Positions 37,961-52,010 of a DNA stretch of 64,000 bases are shown here, in pieces. A model generated the notes under the pieces. That model was given only the letters and a program-made list of their open reading frames with translations, made no database searches and was not told the DNA's origin. This DNA is from Ptychodera flava. Lineage: Eukaryota; Hemichordata; Enteropneusta; Ptychoderidae. The translations under genes and the position numbers were made by a program. The DNA lies in NCBI RefSeq assembly GCF_041260155.1, contig NC_091936.1, forward strand, positions 39,752,463-39,816,462, in the 5' to 3' direction. The first letter of the stretch is position 1. The number at the start of each line of letters is the position of its first letter.

Positions 37961-38870
37961 CATTAAATTACAGTTTAGGGACTCAATGCAGAAAGTGTAG
38001 GGAAACCACAAAACAAAGTTCTGAAAAATAGCCCAAAGATACAGCTTATGGAGCTTTAAAAAGCTGATATTTAACTCTGTTCTGTGTCTGCCATAAACAT
38101 CCACAGTTCGCAATGGTAGAAGCAACCTCGCGTATTCGTTTGTTTTAGCACCATAGCAACAGGAGTGGGCACTCCAGTTGTTGCAGGGTTTCAATCAAAA
38201 CGATATCTATAGTAATAGCACACGCAGAGATAAATCAACTGCTGGTTTTATTTAGTTCACATCCTAACTGTCCGTTCCGGTCGTGGACATGTCACGACGA
38301 CAGTGAAAGCTGCAGGGATCGATTATTCTTTTCAAAACCATTTGCTACAGTAAATCTTTGCAGTGACGGGTTCTCAATTCTCCACGGCAGATCTTATGCC
38401 TTGACCAAAAAGTAGATCCGAGAAAATTTACTAAGATGCCATCGTATGGTAACCATGACCTTATCAGCCCACATTCAAGGTCATCGACAACGACGGGGAG
38501 TGGTCGATAATTGAGTTCAGGCTTATCAGGTCATGTCATATGTCTGTCAAAATGATGCCTTACCTAAGTTGACCCCGGCACAGTTGGAAAGCACAGCATG
38601 TAGGCAGCTTGCCTAATTATAGACAGAAATGTTTTTTTCTGGGAAAATAGGCCTTGTACTGCAGTTTAGAACATTCAATTAAACGATGAAACACAACCTG
38701 TGAACAGACTAAAACATTGGTATTGGATTTTAGGGGATATTAAGTTCGACTATGTGGTACAGTGAGATAGCTGTGGAATACTGCCCCCTCGCGGGATGAT
38801 CACGAAATGTTCAGATGGATTCCATTTCTTCCTTCATCATTTCTGGCTGTAATTAAGACAGCGTCCTATC

Positions 38871-39086
<216 letters not shown>

Positions 39087-40599
39087 AGTGTTTTACTATT
39101 TCTATTTCAGTCTGCTTTTGTCTCGCATTTGACTCTGAATCTCTCTTTGTATCTCACTTCCTTTTTGTCGGTCCATATTTTTCTCTCTTTGCCAAATTCT
39201 GTCACTCTATCTGACTGTCTGTCTGTTCGTCTCTCCCTATCTGTCCCCGTCTGTCAGATCAGTGCCTTCGGTCTCTCGCTAAACATCAGCGTTTCACTGC
39301 TATAGCACAATACTAATTGACACATTCTGAATCACAAATCGTTTTGAAAAATTATATTAGGTCACGCAGACTGTTTCTTTACAACAGGATGACATAAAGT
39401 TAACATATTAAAGATGGTTTTATTTTGTTTTACTTTATTTTATCATTACTGCCATGCCCGAGTCACCAGTTTGATTTATTGCCAAGAAAGGTGATGCGGT
39501 TCGAATTTAATGATGCTGAGCTCTAACGCTTTGCAACATTTAATGTTGGGCTGTCGATTTTTCTGGCGAAGTACGACAGACGTCGGACGTACATCACTTC
39601 GCCAGACCTCCTCTTTATTGTCATCAATACAGCAATTTTTTTTTTGCAAATCACCTCTTCAGCTTTGAAGACCAAACCACCCGACTCGAGGTATAAACAT
39701 TGCTGATGTTTTGCGTGGTTCTTTCATGTTAGATCAATTTAGCAAATGCCGGTTCACCGTGATTAGGAGTAAGTTGAGCTCATGATGTTTTTGCCATGAT
39801 GCGGCTATCCCACAGAGATTGTTGTGACTGCGCGATGGCACTGACCATCTGTTAAGCACGGCATTAGAAAAGTCTGGAATTTTGATGTGGAGATCTTTTT
39901 GACCGCGAAATTCTTACTAATATCACTCCTCGGAAACGAGACAAGCAATGGAGCTGGGTTTTTTTGGGGGGGGACCAGGACCCTGTCACGAGTTACAACC
40001 AAAATGTCAAGCTACGATTCGGCGCGACACAGGCAGGCTTCTTTGGGTTCTTTTCCTCGTATTTGAAGTAACTTGAAAGAATCTATCGCTACATGAACAC
40101 AGTCGAGCAGAGATTATGAGGTGAGCGGCCACAGTAGCTTATTAAACTTTCCGTTCATGGTACTCGTCACGTGACCCATCAAAAGTTTTATAAGACAAGA
40201 CTAATTGAACATCTTTGTTCTTCACCATGGCAACCTTTGCGTAAAGTTAGAGGCTGGACATTGCAAAAAGCCGTTGAAATGTGAAACGTTCCCACCGGAA
40301 AGATTATCTTTCAATGGCGCGTCATTAATGACGATAAGTCTTATTCAAACTTAGGAGAATTTCAACAATTCAGGCCCGGCAAAACCAGTCATGTGTAGAT
40401 GACAGGAATTTTTGACCTGGACTTTAAATCAGCAGCAAATCTCTACTTCACGGGAGAATAAAATTAATTTATGGCCACCTTTAAAGCAAACTCGTTATTG
40501 TTCACAGACTGTTCATAAACTCGCTATTGATTCTCCATATGGAACTTGCATCTCCCTGGCATGTTAAATTTCACCGTAGTTATTGCTTCAAAGTATTCC

Positions 40600-40675
40600 A
40601 TTCATTTATTCCTCATTCACTTTCCGACCCACTCATTCACCCATTCACTCACTCATTCATTCATTCATTTATTCG
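40600..40675. repeat. Imperfect (ATTC)n repeat
   Basis: Decayed CATTCACTCATTCATT-style tetranucleotide repeat. Confidence 0.8.
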
Positions 40676-43600
40676 TGTACCTTTATCACATGTCATGTCC
40701 ATTATAAGCCCTGTTTCACTGTTTTGCGTACTGGTGCAGAGCGGTGGCGCTCTGCAGGTTTCAACCTTTGTTTCAAAACTTCGCGTCGAAGCTACTGCCG
40801 AAACTGCAATTTTGCGTGTGTATGCAATTTTGCGTGTGCTCTCATTCAAGGCTTTATATCGCGATTTTTTAAGTGCTTAGCATGGCACCATTGCACACTG
40901 ATTTTTGGAAAATTGGCGGCCATATTTTATAGCAAGCCCATCACTCGTGATTTCTCTTCTCATTTGCGAAACTAAATTTCACGTGACTTGCGAGTCAAAA
41001 ACAGCTGATACACACAAGTATTTAAGCAACTGTAAAGAACGATCCTTTCTTGTTAATACCAGGATGATCGAACAACAAGCATTCATCGCGCAAGTTTCCC
41101 TAATCCCGCTCTCTTCATTGGATGGAGAGCTTGCAAACTGTTAAACGCGATCTGAGTGGAGATTTATTTAGATAGCTGTCATGGGCATGTTAGTCTAATA
41201 ATCGTAGAATAACCTGTATGATAAGTAGACGCTACAACAACCAAGAAAATGGAAATTTCTTACTTTTGGCGATATCGGTTGAGAAAGATTTGACAATTGA
41301 TTGGGCAAACAACAAAATCAGACCAGCACGAAAAAAATTTGAAATTGTCAACCTTGTGAACTTTAGATATGTTGAAAAGCTTATGTTCTCGTCCGACCGA
41401 CTATTTCACATGTAATTATGAAAGTTATTTCCATAAAGTTGTTTAGAACCTCGGTCTTCAGTATTACGTTATTTGTTTTATGTGAGCGCCAATATACCCG
41501 GGTTAACCTTTGAACTCTATTCCTCTAACTCAGCGAGCGTTGGCAATACCATTACGTTGCGCTGCAAAGACGAGACCTGCCGCTCTTTCCCAAGTGTAAT
41601 TTTTGCAGTTTAATCTAGCCTCCACAAACATTAATTCTATTCATGAAAGCAAGACGGGGGACGTGCAAAACTTCAAGACACTCGGGTAGCAACGCATTCA
41701 ATCAATTTGAAATTCACGATAACTGGTTTTTACGTAATATAATTCTGATCACTTTTTCTGACTTTACCAGTCGAAGATGTGTTACATGGATATATCGATA
41801 AGGTGTGTGAGCAGGGTATTGTCCAAAGTGATGGAGTCACCATTTTTATTTTCGCTGATTCTGAATTCAGTTTTTGAAAATCCTGCAAAAAGCGGCACCA
41901 ACAATAGAAATTTTACCGTGTGTTTAGTTACTAATAGTGTTTTGTAAGTTCATATCATTGTGTGGATAATTTTATTGAAGACTTATTCTGTTTTCTCCTG
42001 GCAATTAATATAAACTTTCAATGGCTATACGTTGATGTCATGATACTCTGGATATTTTACTGGTTCATGAGAAAAATATCGTGTCTATTTTTATTGCCAA
42101 CGAAATCCGAGAAACGATAGATTTGGTCCAAGTTTTAAGCACATTAAGTATATTTAGATACACAGACACGGGGACAATCTAGGGCCACTGCCTGTGTTCA
42201 CAGAACATACTGAAAGCGAACGTGTTTGATGTCGCGATAGCAAGATGGTGGCGCTATCGGGCAAATACTGTCCTCTGTATACGTAGACTTGATCCAAGTC
42301 TGTGGTTTGTTAGACTCATGTACATTTGTTATGGTTCTTGTGAAAATACGTGAGTCTGGTTACATCAATGCAGGGAATTATCATCGAAATCCGAGCGTCA
42401 CAAGCTGCGGATCGCCTTCAGTCCTACTGCGCAGATTCAACTCCGATGCGTTCATTATGATCTGACTATGAATAGCTACTGACTTACGCTCGTCAAGGTC
42501 AAATAACTGCAATGAAATAATAAAGATACACAATAAGCTGTTTCATGTGACTCTTTCTGACTGACCGACGTGATTTCAGTATACCTATGGAAAAGATCTG
42601 TTCTACGATCGGCGTCTCTCGAGGGGTCGTTTTGGTCACTGTCAAAGTTCCGAGTTGCAAAGAGCGCCTAGTAGCATTGCCATTAGCGGCTGTCCAGACA
42701 CATTCCCGACGTCTCTGTCTGTACATGTGGGTGGAATCTGTACGCTTCTACGTTCAAGCATTGAACACTGAGCAATGTGGACATTTTGCAGTTCATGCAT
42801 ATTCAAACCCATTTTGTGCGAAGGGAGTCCAACCATGTGTGCTTGGGAAAGAACTAACGAAAGACCGTGAAGACAACGGAGTGTTCAGTGCAGCTCACAC
42901 CCGTTCACCGTTTTGATCTGATACCAACGCGCGTACACAGTTAGGTCGCATATAACAGATATTTCAAAAGATATTGATGATACCCAACTCGATACCAATG
43001 ATCACTGTCTTCAATAACTTTTTTCTCCAGGAATTCGACAACAGTGATCGGAGCAGCAGGGAAGTCTTTTCTTAGCTAAGATCTGTGGATTCAGGACTTA
43101 GATATGTATTAGCGGGACAGCTCTTTCACTGTGAAGCATATACGTTGGGAAAGTACAAAAAACGCATGACAGCATGTATTGATTAGCCTTGATTCACTAT
43201 GGTAATGACCTTTAGGACATGCAAATACTGCATGAATATGTTCATCTCTGACTAGTGTTTTGTTCGGATAAACATTAGTGGAAATTCGTGAATCTCTAAC
43301 TCTCGATCCACTATTTGCTGTGACAAGAACTCACAGGCCAAACTGTTAGGATTTCTGCACACAATAAAACAGTACAGAAGAACTCGTAAAGTCGGTGATA
43401 AGCTTAAATCTGTGGTACTACTGAGCACGTCGTTATGATTATTCTTTTCTCAACGAAGCTCAACGAATATATTCAAGCAACTTCTAACAAATTCTAACAA
43501 TTCTTCATGGTAATTTTAATTTTCATAAGAGACCATGGTTTTTTTTTTGACGGTTGTTTCTTACTGCGGTATCACGTATATTGTATCAATCTAGCGGCCT

Positions 43601-46600
43601 AGAGATAGAGAACTCAAATCGTCATCTAATCAGTTTTTTTGGTTTTTTACAGTAGGCCATGCTGTATTTTCAAAATGTTTTTCTGATTATTAACAGACTG
43701 AAAGAGTATCAGTGAGACTTCGAGTAGAAAAACTACCAATCCCACAGAAACTTTATAATCACTCGCCTCTGAAATCTCTATGTAGCGCCAAGTCAGCCGT
43801 GACTTGTTCAACGTTCGGCAAACTATCAGACCTGCATTTATTCGCATTCACCAAGACAATAACAATCTGCAGGGGAGTCCTCCCACCGAAGAAAAAGCCG
43901 CTAGGTTATTGTGATGTGGCCTCGCGTTTGGACTTGCTTACAGAGTGGTTCCGAATATTGCTTTGATATTTACAAAGAATGGGGAACAGCGATGCGTTTC
44001 GTTTCAACCATGATCTGCCCAAGGGGCACACTCACTCACAAAACGATGACAAGTTAAATGGCTTGCTGTGTTTGAGCGGCGCACACGACCGTGGTAGTGT
44101 AATGTCAACACTTCATGCATGGACAACCCTTCAATACTAGCAAACGTCATAATACTACTTGTTATTGGCTGGAGTCTACGTCAAGCTAAAACAGATCCAT
44201 AAAACGTAACTCGCCAATGCTGTCTTTGAACTTTGAACGACGCTATTTTTTGCCCCTATAAATAATCGTTAAAATAATATATAGCGGACGGGACGATGAG
44301 TCGGAATAGCATAGACCGAAAACCGGAGGATCTAACAGCGAGTACTCTAAATATAGCCCGGAGGTATACTATCGAAGCCTTCAAGCGCAGGTGCCTCAGA
44401 AATAATTGCTTCTCTGTGTTTTGGGGCGAAATACGACTTAATCGGCATTTAATGACATTTCGCTTGAAACCGTAAACCGGAGGAGACGCAATGTCCCCCC
44501 TTATTTGCGAAGAGGAAGAGCGATGTGAAAAACCACAAGAAAGACAGCGGCAGTCGAGAAAGAGCGCCCCTTACGATGGGGAAAGCCCGGCCGCGGGGGT
44601 GCACTCAGTCGAAACGCGTGCTGCATTCTGCGTTGTACAAACAGTTCGGGGGTTTGTTTGTTTTTTCTTCAGTGCATGACATTCTATTAAGGAGATTTGA
44701 AAGTCATTCCTGGAGAGCTGATTAGGAGGGGCGATGAAACAAGGTATCGGGTGACATATACGTTGACATAATCGGTGTCCTCGGCACGTTGTCAACCTGG
44801 GAGAAGGGAAAAAATCGTTAACATCTCTTTAACACCGTGGATACCTGATATCAGAAACGGCGGCCCCATCATCATAACGTTAAGCAAAAGTAATGGCATG
44901 GTAATAAACCAGTCATCATTGAGAGCTTCAATGACTTTCTAAATATGCAGGCCTTTCGTGGAACAGAGCGACTGGCTCGGCGCACGCGTGGGTGTCATTG
45001 GCGGGTAGAATATATTGAAAAGCCTCCACGGCAAGCCTATGAGTGCCCTGTTGTTGCGAACAAAGGCGTCCCTATTAACAAAACATATGTAACACTTGAT
45101 TGAATATAGAAAAAATGGTAAAGAGATAACACGGCTGAAAGCTAGAAGGGATTTTCCCATAGTTTACATATTAAATCGAGGACGTTGGTAAGAAAGAAAC
45201 TGATCCTATGAGGACATATTAACAAGTTGGAGGAAAATTATACGACTAGTTTGGTTGCGTTATGTTTTCGTTCGAAGTGGAGCAGAATAATGTCAGCAAA
45301 GATAAAAAAGAGGGTTTGGAAAAACAATACGCAAACAGTTTTTCCCCAAAAATAGATGTCCGCTCAGAACAGTGGAGGAAGATTTATGAACTCGACAGCG
45401 ACAACTCGGAGGGCTGAGAAAAATGCCAGAAACAGAAATCATGTAGCTAATAATCGCTCTTTATTGAGAAAGAATAAAGACAATCCACTTAGAATCTGTA
45501 GCAAAAGCCTCTGTGTTCGATTTTGAATCAGAATGCATGGGAAAGGGTGAAATGTAAGCGAGAGACACGAAATTGGGCATTGAACGTTATTGAAATCACA
45601 TCACGTAAGGAAATAAATTATGTTGTTACTTCTTTTGATTCGAGTGATTTATCTTTGAGTGTGTGTAGATCGATGGAAGATAGCAATGGGGGAGTACGCT
45701 TTGGACGTTCTGATTAAAACCGTGTTCTACCCAAGGCCAAAGAGTGTGATTTTACGAGAGCCCAGGCAGGGAATCATCGATGTTGTAAAGGTCAATACAG
45801 CGTGCGAAAAGGAATCATTGGTGCTGAAAGTTTACCGATTGCCATGGCTGTGCAGAGGGCGCTCTGCTAAACGGGTTATTGGGCCATAGCGGGACCGAAT
45901 AACCAGGGCCGCAGAAAGGTGGAATTTGCAAGGATTGATCTGATCAGGTTTGTGATCGATAATACTTCATGCTGTGGATTCTCACCTTGCTGCTAAAGTT
46001 GATATTGAGTGTAGCTCAATTATAGTTAAACGACAAAATGGCCAGGCCACTTCTGTGCAATCTGAATGCTTCCAACGAGGATCTCCTATAGGCAGCAAGT
46101 CAGTTAATGACATTGGTAACAGTGGAAAAATCATATACTAGTAAACCACCAACTACCCTTTGTGTTTTACACTATACTTCAAGATCACAGGTGAACAAAT
46201 TTGAAGAAATCTAAAGGCACTTCATTTTTACATTCACCTGAAATATGAGCTTATTGCAAGTACACCGAAATTAGATTTTCACAAATCGTTGTACTAAATA
46301 TCAATTATTCGACTAAACCGTCAAATTTCAAGGTTGTTTGTAAACGAGTTCCCTTTTTAGTGAAAGAACATAAATTACAGACGACTAACGTCGAAATTGG
46401 CGTCTGGTCTTGGCACAAGGATACATCTATTCAGGCCATGTTATAAAGGACTGTGCAGAAACAGAACTAATCTTGCAACTGTGCAGTAAAAAGTTGTTAT
46501 GCAGAGACGCGAATTGGTGTTCAACAATACCAAAACTCTTCAATTTACGGTTTAAAGGAATTCTGTATATTTTTGAATCTGTGTATTGAGAAAGAACAAC

Positions 46601-46838
46601 GGCTGGCACTGTCTGTTTCGGCCTCTTTTACCTATCATTCTACGCTATCCCATAGTTGACTTTAATGATATGCCAAAAGTGACGTAAATGCTTGTTTCGC
46701 AATATGCAACGAAGCCATTATATTTTCTGAGCGCAATACAATATTTCATGAAATAAAGAACAGGAACGATAAAATCGATGCCCTAATCAAAAAGACGATT
46801 TTGTTTATTTGTTCTGTTTTTGTTGATTCTATATTCTG

Positions 46839-47110
46839 TTAAAGGGCCAGTAACTCTGAATAAAATACTTTTGACGATTGTTTTCATTATTTTTCTATTC
46901 CTGTTCGACTCAAAAAGCATGTTGAAACATCCACTGGTGGCTAGTCAACATAGCGTCTATATGTGTAAAATGCACTGTCATTGTTTACATTTGAATTTTA
47001 GTACGGACCAGGAATCATGCGTCAGCAATAACGATGCAGTCTATACACATGTGAAGGCTGAGATGACAAGCTGTATACTGTGTATCTCAATATGCTTTAG
47101 GGTAGAACAA
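46839..47110. repeat. Dispersed repeat R4, copy 3
   Basis: Begins TTAAAGGGCCAGTAACTC and carries the shared blocks ATTGTTTACATTTGAATTTT, AGTACGGACC and GACAAGCTGTATA. Confidence 0.6.
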
Positions 47111-49490
47111 GAATAACATTAAAAGCAAAAGTAGGGCACGATAACAAAAAAATTAAAATTGCTTGCCCACTAAGTGTACAAAATTGAAGAACATAAAGTT
47201 AACCACATCAGCTTAAATTGCAAAGTTATTAACATTTTTTCATTATAAGAAACTGAAGGAAAGTGTGACGGAGATAAATTGAATACGCCTTCAGTACAAG
47301 CGTTGCGGACGACATGGCCAGACTTCCCATCCTTTCGAATAGATTTTGCGTGCTCATGGATTAATCAAAGGGCAATTTCAAACTTGTTTGTCTGTAAATG
47401 CTGATTTGAACGAAATAAAACTGGATCAATTTGGTTTTCATATTTCGACTAACTGCTTCTACAACAATCATGATCCAATGACTGACTACGAAAAATCTAC
47501 ATGTATTTATTTTACGATAAAAATGTTAGAAGGCCCATTTCAGAATTGAACGGTATTCTTTGTAAACTGGATATAATACGAGTTTTGATGTACGCTGAAT
47601 CACTGTGAGACTTTGGTAGAAAAGGATGTGACCTTGGTACACGATAGAACTTAGCGCGTAGGGAACATTGGTATATCGAGTGTGACTGATCAAACAGTCT
47701 TTGACGAGTATCACCATCAGGTCTCAGCGATTCAATCTTCCGAAGGACTCACACAAATGATTTACTCGAAATGTGAAATTGCTGGACACTAGGTCACGTG
47801 CTCTAGTCAAATCTCAACTGGAAAGACGAGTTGAGTCGGGAACCAAGAGACAGGGACCAAACTGAACACTCTTCGACATAGATTGGAGAGACAGTGGAGC
47901 TAAATAGGACGACCGACGCACCTGTTGTGGTGTGTCACGTGATTACGCGATGAAGAGATATCATATTGGTCTTCCGCTAACGAGGCTGTTAAACGTCTGG
48001 GCGTGTACGATCTAAATGGTTTCTATGGAAACTACCTTCGGAAAATGCTGGAGGGTTTCTTTCTTTTAAAAAAAACAGAGATTCGATATAAGCTGATATG
48101 CAGATCATTGTAACCTTGTTTTCTTTTTTGTGTGCGATCAGATTTGAATTTTCCAAATACATAGAGGGAAAGGCTTTACCTGAAAGTTGTTCAGAGTTTT
48201 CAAGTTGAATAGCCTGAAATGAAACCTGTCATTTAAAAAAAATCGAGACTGATCTCCCCTTCATTGTGTTATTACCTATCCAATCAATTTTGATAGCATT
48301 TGCGAAAAAAGTATTGAGTACGTAACTTGAAATCGAAACAGTTTTCACTGCATACGCCGACACACAAAACGGACATGGGAAGTGATAGGATGTCGTGCAG
48401 CGACGTGTCCCCAGAATAGGGCCGATGCCAAGCTGACAAGCTGAGCGGATGCACAAATGACGAGGACTAAAATTTGCAACCAGTCAGCGATAACGCATCT
48501 AATCGATCGTCAACGCAGAACACTGCTGAGGGCATCGCATCCAGTTTGCTGTTCAGGCTCGATGCACTTCGCTGAGTTTTATTTTTTGGTGGAGAATATC
48601 GAACGCTGCTCTTTCGAGCTAGACGCATGCGCGGCTTATTTCTCAAGTGTTATGGAACAAGGATGGGTGGTGTGGCGTATTGATTGTGCCAGGTGCTTTC
48701 AAAATAACGATGGTTTAGCGACGTTTTAATAGCTCACTACAGCCGTTGAATATGATTTAAGCAGACTTAATTGCAATTAAGATCTAATTGAATAGATCCG
48801 CCATTTTCTTTTATACATGCTATCCAGTTCTTGTCTTAGATATACAAACATGTCCAAATTTTGCACTTACTTAGATTTCAGGTTTGTGTGGGTTTTACAT
48901 ATTTATGCAGTTTAAACTTTGTAATCGGCAAATTCTGAAAGACTTTTTAAAGATTTTGTGTTCCGATATGGACACTTATGCGTACAAAGCAACCCGTGCC
49001 GAAATCGTTTGATATGTACATCACGATCTCATTAAGGGGTAGAAAAAACTAACACCCGTTTATTCTTGAAATCAGTTGACTGTATAATCGCTGTTTGAGT
49101 AGCGAGCATATGTTGATATGTAAAGAAACCAGTTTAGTATATCGTCAGATCGTACTAAGCAACGATGGTCGGATTTGGTTTCGCTATCTTTTGCACAGCG
49201 GAAATCCAAATGTTGCGAGGTGAATACATACTCTTGTACAAGGCGAAAAAACTGTCATCGGTTATTTGATAGATAGTTTCTTGTGTAACCGATTCATATT
49301 GAGAAGAAAAATACAGTAAATTGAAAGTTTCACATAACTAGCAGTAGTTATGTCCTCAGGGTCGACTTCACTGAAAATCTATTTACTCGCTTACATAAAA
49401 TGTGGCAGTCGGAGTGGGGAGAGAGAGATGTGACTTAGGGGCCTATGATGGGGAGAAAGAGGGGAACCTGTATAATACGTGAAATATATA

Positions 49491-49669
49491 ATCCATCCAT
49501 CTATCCCTCTATCCATCCATCCATCCATCCATCCACCCACCCATCCATCCATCCATCCATCCATCCACCCACCCATCCATCCATCCACCCATCCATCCAT
49601 CCATCCATACACCCATCCACCCATCCATCCATCCATCCATCCATCCATCCATCCATCCATCCATCCATA
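49491..49669. repeat. (CCAT)n microsatellite
   Basis: About 180 bp of CCAT units with CCAC variants that recur at intervals, giving a mild higher-order pattern. Confidence 0.97.
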
Positions 49670-52010
49670 CAATGCTTACATAGAGACATGCGTAGCATAC
49701 AGACAACAAACATAATTTTTTAGAGTTGGGGATGCGCGTTATATAAAAGGGGCTAATTACACATCTAAGGATGTTCCAGTGAGGGTTATTTACTATTGTG
49801 GTTTAAAATACGAGAACAGGCAATTTTTGATGAAACATTTTGGTTGTATCATTTTGTTATAAAACTCAGCTGCCGCAGTACAAGTAGATACGCAAACTCC
49901 CTATAATTGTGCCACAATGTACGCCAACCTTGATCTTGTTAGCACCACTGCTTTGTTTGTTTGTCTGTTGTGTGTCTACGTGATGCGTCTTGTCATTCTA
50001 TGCTGCCTAGTCTTGTCCTCATTCGATCCATCAATTGCTGCAGAGGGTGACATTATCACACATAACCACAGTCCATTCACAGGGAGGGACTAAAAATGAA
50101 AGGCAGACCAGCAGTGTGCAATGCGCCTTTCTCATACAATCGATAGTTTAGTCAAAACGATTTCAGGATGATGAAGAACCGTCCAGATTTCTGAAGTGGA
50201 ATGTTTGCATTTTAAAAGAAGAACATTTTACGAATACAAAAGGAGAAAAAAAGTGAAGTCACAGCGAATATTTTAAGAAAAACCTGACAGAACTTGACAA
50301 AAAACGACACCATCTTTTCAAAAAGAATCAGCATTATATTTCAGTTCTGGTGATCGTGCTCCGTAGGTTGGGATCGTCGTTCACGGAGGCGTCGTCTCGA
50401 TACAGCTTGTGCTTGAAGAGGCTGTTCGGCGACAACTTTCCCTCAGAGACGGATACGACAAAGCATAAATGCCTTGTATTGATAAAGGAAAAGCATGCGA
50501 AACTGACATATTTCTATACAACTTTTCAACACCAAATGACCTTTATTTGTGTATATGGGAGAAATTAGCAGATTAAAAAACACAACACAAAGATCTGTCG
50601 AATATGTACCGGACTTTCGTGGACCATGGAAATTTGTAATATCAACAGAAAATAGTTCTAATGACATCCAACCATTTACGTCATGATTTGATTTACATCT
50701 CTCCATTACACGAGATTGATCTTGTTTGGGAAAAGTCAAATTAGATCAACATCTAAATTAGATGTTAAAACTGCATTATCGATGATCCGCCTATATTGTT
50801 TATTTAATAATATAAAGTCATCGGTGCCAATTGCATTCTTTACAAAAAATGCACACAAGAAGACAAGATGATCAGTATGACACTAACAGCTGATAACTGA
50901 CGCCTTTCGTTGTATTTAGAATGGAAACAAGGATTGTCTTTAAATCTCATTTTTTTATTTCATGTTCCATCAAGTACTATAAGCTAATGAGAACCAGCAC
51001 ATAAGGGCGTTCGCTGATTAAAAGCCCCTTCTTATGTATTTTCTACCGTTGTTTGTTTTTTTAAATACTGTTTCCTGTTCTACGAATACATCGAAATTTG
51101 CATCGAACTGCCGATTATTCAACTTGTGAACACAGCCTCAATGTGTGTATTGTCTACAGTGATATTATTTGAAGTATATTTTTGTCTGGATTAGAATTCA
51201 AAAAATACACTGCATTCTGTGTGGAATTCATTGCTTTTGGCATAGCCAACACTTTGTTTTTCGAAACAGTTCCGGGTAGAAGATCGAGAAATGTATTTTA
51301 ACAGCAGAAAAAATTAGAAAATTTCATCAGAAATGACACGACTGTTTTCCCTTCAACAGCAAACCTTATCTTTTTGAACAAGCTCAATATTCTATTTTAT
51401 GGTCCTCTCGGAATCCATACCTATACTATTACTTCTAACACAAGATACGTGAATACTCAAAACTATATGTAATATCGAAAATTCCCATCAGTGTTTCGAT
51501 GTGTGATGAATTCGTCAAAGAACATTCTGGATTTTCAAGTTCCTTTGTATCAAACAGCCACGAATGTACTGAATGTTTTACAAAACACACACAATCACAA
51601 TTTTGCTCTGTAAGCTTTTGTCATAACGTTTTACAGGAATCAGAAGATCTGTGATGAGCTGACAATTAACACAACATCAAGAGTCTTCGTACTGTCATGC
51701 GTATTTCTACAGCGAGGCTTTTTGTGTAATCTTTACCTCTTCTTTCCAAGCTATAATAATGATAATAAAAATCCGATTCAAAATCAAATGTACTACATAC
51801 TTCGAATGGCGTCACAAGTAATGATGGCGGTATCGCGTCGTTACCAATGTCTTCCCCGCCGAAGACATATAAAGCATGGACAGTCCAACCACAGACGAGC
51901 TGGTCGCCTCGTTGCTATGCTCGGTCGCAAAGAACAGGACAACTTGAATGACCGCCGATATGTCGTTTCCCGTTGTTCTTCAAAAACGAAAAATTGCGTT
52001 CGTTTTGGCT
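49670..52010. other. Downstream flank of the Fer2-like gene, no gene seen
   Basis: No exon recognised apart from the dispersed repeat at 51050-51290. The segment just left of 52011 should be the 3' untranslated region of the bHLH gene. Confidence 0.55.
51050..51290. repeat. Dispersed repeat R4, copy 4
   Basis: Contains ATTCAACTTGTGAACACAGC, ATGTGTGTATTG and a GTCTGGATTAGAATTC block in the order seen in the other three copies. Confidence 0.5.

Larger units (their letters stand above)
39084..49490. other. Ten-kilobase gene desert
   Basis: Many open frames of 60-130 codons exist, but none shows a recognisable domain, a splice pattern or a codon signature that I can support. It holds an imperfect ATTC-type repeat (about 40600-40675) and an R4 copy (46839-47110). 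It lies on the 3' side of the Fer2-like gene and could hold regulatory DNA, which is inference from position only. Confidence 0.5.

Noticed and set aside
42587-42916. 109-codon plus-strand frame as a possible gene
   Set aside because: No domain, no splice context and overlapping frames on the other strand; I cannot support it.
49391-49723. Repetitive WMDGWMDG and HPSIHPSI proteins
   Set aside because: Product of the (CCAT)n array read in several frames on both strands.
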